Part shown: positions 32,722 to 36,231 of the stretch, piece by piece
Layout: each line of letters begins with the position of its first letter
How positions within the stretch are numbered: position 1 is the stretch's first letter
Virus record (IMG/VR): IMGVR_UViG_3300046810_000299
Coordinates: 1-36,231 of that record
Length of the DNA stretch: 36,231 bases
Reading direction: 5' to 3' (one strand)
Source: a virus
Notes under the pieces: generated by a model
What the model was told of the DNA's origin: nothing
Database searches by the model: none
The model's input: only the letters and a program-made list of their open reading frames with translations
Made by a program: the position numbers and the translations under genes

Positions 32722-35700
32722 GTGCTGACCTCGAGCTTGGGTTGACCGAAGACGCCGGCGGCGCCCTCGTGAACTGCAATAGCGCGGTTTCCACACCAGC
32801 TGGCCACGAGCGTTGGCCCGCCGATCTCGCCCTCATCGATGGCAGCGGGGCCCACTGGCATTCCCATACGGGGTGAACCAACAGCCCCGACCATGCCCGT
32901 TGGGCGCACGAGACTGCCGATGACCGCCCTGCCGTATGCGGCCAGGTCGTCGCCGTACGGCTTCACCTTGCCCGCCTCCCATCGCTGCACGTCCCCGAAG
33001 ACGCCGTCTTCGAACCCGTCCGGATTGATCCGAGAGACCGGTGCCACCGCGACGCGTCCCATCCCCGGCGGTTCCATTCCAGCTGGCGCGATGCCGTGTC
33101 GCCCGAGCGAGGTCCACGGTGTGCCCATCACCGACGTGGAGCCCACGGAAATGTCGGTGATGCGCATCTGCTTAGTGACCCGCATGCGGTCACGGAACGA
33201 ACCCGGGCTGTCGGCTGCCACTGCCTCAGACTGCCATCCAGCAGGGTCGAGGTAGCGGATGTAATTGCTGACCCATGGATTGCCGAAGCTCGACTGGTCG
33301 ATCCCGACGAAGGGAAACGGCGCATACGCGTTGCTGATCCAGCTCGACGTGCGTGGCCACACCGGCGCCGCGGGTGGACTGATCAGGAAGGCGTTGAATC
33401 CCGACACCAGCAGCTGGCGGTTGAAGAGCTGTACATCCTGCCGCGGCATCGTACTGGCGGCGAGGCCGCCGGGACGAATCGTGCGAGGGCCCAGGTCCTC
33501 AGCGTGATTGACCGCGTAGCTGCCAAACACTGACATGTCGAAGCCGTAGAGGCCAACGTCCCCACCGCCGTTCAATGTCGGGAAGCCCAGCTTCTGGAAC
33601 GTCGATCCCTGGGCACGGATGTAGAGCGGTCGCTGGACCAGGCCCGGCGCGCCGAACGATCCGTGCGACGAGCCAGTGAGCCGGAGTTCGCGATCGCGGT
33701 GCGTGACTACGGCACTACCGAAGACAGGGCGCTCTGGATGGTCGGCACCGTGCACGCCGGCGTCCATTTGCTGACCTTGCTCTTGCCAGTAGCCCGTCGT
33801 GTAGGGGTAGCCCTGCGGTGCCCAGATGTAGCGCGGACCAACATCTGCCGCCGGAACGGTCGCGTTGCTCGGCGCTTCGATGCCCGCCGGGAACAGGAAG
33901 CGCGTGCCGTTGAACGTCGGGATGCCGCACTGGACGCCGGTCGTCTCGTCATAAGGCGGAGTGATGCCCTTCGCAAGGATTCCGTTGTTTACGAACCGCG
34001 CTGATCCGAAGATGGACGAATCGCTGCCTGACGCGTAGAGCACGTTGATCTGAACACCCGGGTGTCCAACCAAGCCCGTGTCGGTGCCCGTGGGAGCCAA
34101 TATCTGCGGCGACGGCGGATCCGGCGAAACCTTGCGCACCTGGTGAAGCTGCGAGATAGGCAACGGGCCAACGCCGAGCGGCAACACCGTGATTCGACGA
34201 TCCTTGACGACATGCCGCCCGAAGGTTTCGCCCCCGAACGACTGGAACGCGAAGTGTTCGAACTGGTTGTGGATGGCGGCGGTACCGAACATCGTCGCCG
34301 TCCACCCGAAGATCGGCAGTTCCGGCGTGACGTTCTGGACGCGGCCCTCACCGAAGGCATTCGCCGGCGGGAGCGTGGAACTCGGCGCGATGATCGTGAA
34401 GTGCTGCTCGAGCGTGGGAACGCCGGCGCCGCCGGCGGCAAAGCCTGGAGCCCGGACATACCGGATCCAGTTCTCGACATCGACATTGCCGAACGGCGGT
34501 GGCCCGGAGAGCGAGAACGGGCTGATCGTGCGGATGGCGAAGTCGACCATCTGGGTGCCGAACACCGACTGATCGGCACCGACCAGGCGCAGGGTCTGCA
34601 GGTTGCTCCAGACCCTGCTGGGCTTGCCCATCGTTCCAGGATCGATCCCGTTCGGAGCCAGCACGCGGGCGCCGTTGTAAACGATCGTGCCCACGACACT
34701 CCCCCAGCCGGTCGTCTCAGTGCCGACGAACTGGATCGTCCGAATCGCTGGCGCGACCAAGCTGTTCCCCCACAGCGTGAAGTCGATGAACGCTGGCGTG
34801 GCCACAATCCTCGCAGCGTTTCGAAGGTCGGGAGTGCCATACCGCCCTGCGGCCAGGCCGTCAGGGCGCGGCATCTGGTTCCGATTCATCACCAGGTTGA
34901 AGTCGCCGAACACGCCGCCGTCGCTTGGCGTCACCTCAAACTGCTGCTCGATGACCTGCTTGAGGTTGTAGATCTGGGTGCGGCCGAACTGTTCGGCCGA
35001 CGTCGGGCCGCCACCGATCCAACCAGGAGGGGCAACGAACTGCTTGGCCAGCCGCAGCGTCGTCTCGCCCCACACCGTGCCGCGGATCCCGAGATCCTGC
35101 ATGTCCACGATAAACCGGGGCCGGTACACCTCGGCCTGGCCGAACGTCTCGCTCCCGAAGGGCGCGGGGAAGACGTTGTGCTGAAAGTCCATGAGAGGCC
35201 TGCCCCACTGCGTGGCAATGAACCACGCAGGGAAGATCTCCCTTACCCGAAACGTCAGGACAGGCGCCGGCGCTGCGATTGGCGTAATCCCGCGACTCGC
35301 CATATCGACGATACGGACGCCGCCCGACAGGGTCGCGGCGCCGAAGTGGCTGGTATCAGCGAGAGTTACCGCGGTGAGCCGCCTCGTGCCCAGGCTTACC
35401 CATGCCGTACCAAACGCGAACGCGCTGATGCCGCCAAGGCGAACTTCCTGACTGAGGTTGTAAAGCTTTGCTTGACCGAACGCTCCCGGCGCGATGCCTG
35501 GAACCAATACGCTCTTCGTGAGAACCAGGTTGCCACTGACGGAACCGGAGTCCCAGCCAGCCGCGAAGATCTGCGCGGTTGCGTTCCGCAACGAAGCGGT
35601 GCCAAACAGGCTCGCATCGAAGCCCGCCGCAAACACGGTACCGGGCAAGCCGCCGAAGCGGAATGACACCTTGTCGCCTGCCGGGATAGCGTAGGCCGCT

Positions 35701-35756
35701 CCCGACACGAAAGGGACCGCTACCTTGTCACCGGGCGGGATCGTGTAGGTAGCCAT
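32718..35756 (-). CDS. FG-repeat tail protein, 1012 aa
   Basis: ATG at 35756 follows the previous stop by three bases. The whole chain is a loose tandem repeat of about 30-45 residues with the core G-h-x4-FG-x3-V/L-x4-R-x-h (for example ASLFGTASLRNA, GAFGQAKLYN, HFGAATLSGG, SVFGTQMVDFAIR, SSIFGSARFVN, GVFGQPKLEV). More than 20 units can be picked out, in beta-strand-rich sequence with few Cys and no enzyme motif. This suits a long tail-fibre, sheath-like or decorating appendage. Bcep22-like phages are reported to carry tandemly repeated fibre genes; homology to those is not established here. Confidence 0.8.
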   Translation of the reverse strand: MATYTIPPGDKVAVPFVSGAAYAIPAGDKVSFRFGGLPGTVFAAGFDASLFGTASLRNATAQIFAAGWDSGSVSGNLVLTKSVLVPGIAPGAFGQAKLYNLSQEVRLGGISAFAFGTAWVSLGTRRLTAVTLADTSHFGAATLSGGVRIVDMASRGITPIAAPAPVLTFRVREIFPAWFIATQWGRPLMDFQHNVFPAPFGSETFGQAEVYRPRFIVDMQDLGIRGTVWGETTLRLAKQFVAPPGWIGGGPTSAEQFGRTQIYNLKQVIEQQFEVTPSDGGVFGDFNLVMNRNQMPRPDGLAAGRYGTPDLRNAARIVATPAFIDFTLWGNSLVAPAIRTIQFVGTETTGWGSVVGTIVYNGARVLAPNGIDPGTMGKPSRVWSNLQTLRLVGADQSVFGTQMVDFAIRTISPFSLSGPPPFGNVDVENWIRYVRAPGFAAGGAGVPTLEQHFTIIAPSSTLPPANAFGEGRVQNVTPELPIFGWTATMFGTAAIHNQFEHFAFQSFGGETFGRHVVKDRRITVLPLGVGPLPISQLHQVRKVSPDPPSPQILAPTGTDTGLVGHPGVQINVLYASGSDSSIFGSARFVNNGILAKGITPPYDETTGVQCGIPTFNGTRFLFPAGIEAPSNATVPAADVGPRYIWAPQGYPYTTGYWQEQGQQMDAGVHGADHPERPVFGSAVVTHRDRELRLTGSSHGSFGAPGLVQRPLYIRAQGSTFQKLGFPTLNGGGDVGLYGFDMSVFGSYAVNHAEDLGPRTIRPGGLAASTMPRQDVQLFNRQLLVSGFNAFLISPPAAPVWPRTSSWISNAYAPFPFVGIDQSSFGNPWVSNYIRYLDPAGWQSEAVAADSPGSFRDRMRVTKQMRITDISVGSTSVMGTPWTSLGRHGIAPAGMEPPGMGRVAVAPVSRINPDGFEDGVFGDVQRWEAGKVKPYGDDLAAYGRAVIGSLVRPTGMVGAVGSPRMGMPVGPAAIDEGEIGGPTLVASWCGNRAIAVHEGAAGVFGQPKLEVST

Positions 35757-35759
35757 AAC

Positions 35760-36230
35760 TTAGATGACGAACCGGCGGACTTCGGTCGGAGCCCATGCGG
35801 TTTGTCCGGTGACCGTCTTTTTGACGATCCACGTTACTGTGTCGTTGCTGGCCTCGATGGTGAAGTCCTTCGGCGCATAACCAGGATGGTCGTTCGATGC
35901 ATGGCTACCCATGATCGCCACCTCGGCCACATGAGTGAACGTGCCAAAGTCGTAACTAATCCAGCCTTGCGGGATGGCCAGGGCATTAGACGTCCACTCG
36001 TTCGTCGAGTTGTCATCAAACGCCATGTAGTAGGCATTGATCGAGTTGGCGTCGCCGCTCGATGCGGCTTTCGTGATCGCTCCGCTTGGAGTGGTCATGT
36101 CGGCACCACCCACGGTGGCGCGGAATTCCAGCTCGACAACGACGACATAGTTCGTCAGGCCGTTGTTGGCGGTGATGTTGACGCGCCAGTAGCGGTACCC
36201 ATCAACCCCGGCAAGCGCCTGTGCGCTGGT
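35760..36230 (-). CDS. Partial tail protein with F5/8-type-C (discoidin-like) domain
   Basis: The frame is open to the right edge: beyond GTG at 36113 it reads upstream as ...DGYRYWRVNITANN... without a stop, so the 5' end is missing. YWRVNIT, then LEFRAT and GGADMT, then SINAYYMAFDDNSTNEW, WISYDFG and FTIEASNDTVTW give the usual order of a discoidin-like galactose-binding fold found in phage receptor-binding proteins. It probably binds a cell-surface polysaccharide. It ends four bases before the FG-repeat gene. Confidence 0.78.
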   Translation of the reverse strand, partial: TSAQALAGVDGYRYWRVNITANNGLTNYVVVVELEFRATVGGADMTTPSGAITKAASSGDANSINAYYMAFDDNSTNEWTSNALAIPQGWISYDFGTFTHVAEVAIMGSHASNDHPGYAPKDFTIEASNDTVTWIVKKTVTGQTAWAPTEVRRFVI

Positions 36231-36231
36231 C

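Noticed and set aside
34062-35666. 534-residue plus-strand frame opposite the FG-repeat gene
   Set aside because: Antisense shadow with R/E/A-biased composition. The coherent FG repeats are on the minus strand.

Overview
The window is part of a temperate tailed-phage genome with high GC and dense coding. The gene set (integrase/excisionase pair aimed at ssrA, SRAP protein, giant PLxRFG polyvalent protein, repeat-built tail proteins) resembles phages of Xanthomonadales or Burkholderiales. In architecture it recalls the Bcep22-type podophages, which also carry a giant virion-associated multidomain protein and ambiguous lysogeny genes. Host assignment is inference; no host chromosomal gene is visible. 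Terminase, portal, capsid, replication and lysis genes are not in the window, so the genome continues beyond both edges.

Layout. (1) 2-11649, + strand: a compact early/lysogeny block of small, mostly unrecognised genes. Many overlap by 1-11 bases (GTGA, ATGA, TAATG junctions), which suggests translational coupling. Recognisable members are a large ParB-like protein (2881-5031), a J-domain protein (5477-6124), a MazG-like protein (7682-8542), several small Cys-rich or HTH proteins, an excisionase (10262-10570) and a tyrosine integrase (10462-11649). (2) 966-1548: the only long gene-free stretch on the left. It holds two diverged copies of one roughly 180-nt structured element, with perfect 13- and 15-bp long-range stems of different sequence, a shared apical hairpin with a covarying pair, and a shared terminal motif. 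This is the best candidate for something undescribed. (3) 11603-11786: the attP region. It has a 35-nt copy of the tmRNA (ssrA) 3' end, a rho-independent terminator just after it, and identical 12-mers on both sides that look like integrase arm sites. (4) 11831-12593: two small + strand accessory genes behind attP. (5) 36230-12588, - strand: a late operon read right to left. It encodes a discoidin-like tail protein (partial), a 1012-aa FG-repeat protein, a 420-aa and a 211-aa virion protein, an 858-aa protein, a 386-aa protein built on 12 short repeats, a coiled-coil protein, a 537-aa protein, the ~3059-aa polyvalent protein, a 170-aa protein, an SRAP protein and a 107-aa protein.

How it fits together. 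The right-hand operon makes the tail or appendage and the proteins probably ejected with the DNA. The giant protein carries pyrophosphatase-like, zincin-like and phosphoribosyltransferase-like domains that could act on the host at entry. The left block handles regulation and integration into ssrA. Because phage genes continue on both sides of the att core with arm-like repeats on both sides, the sequence looks like an unintegrated phage genome (attP) or a tandem junction rather than a simple prophage end.
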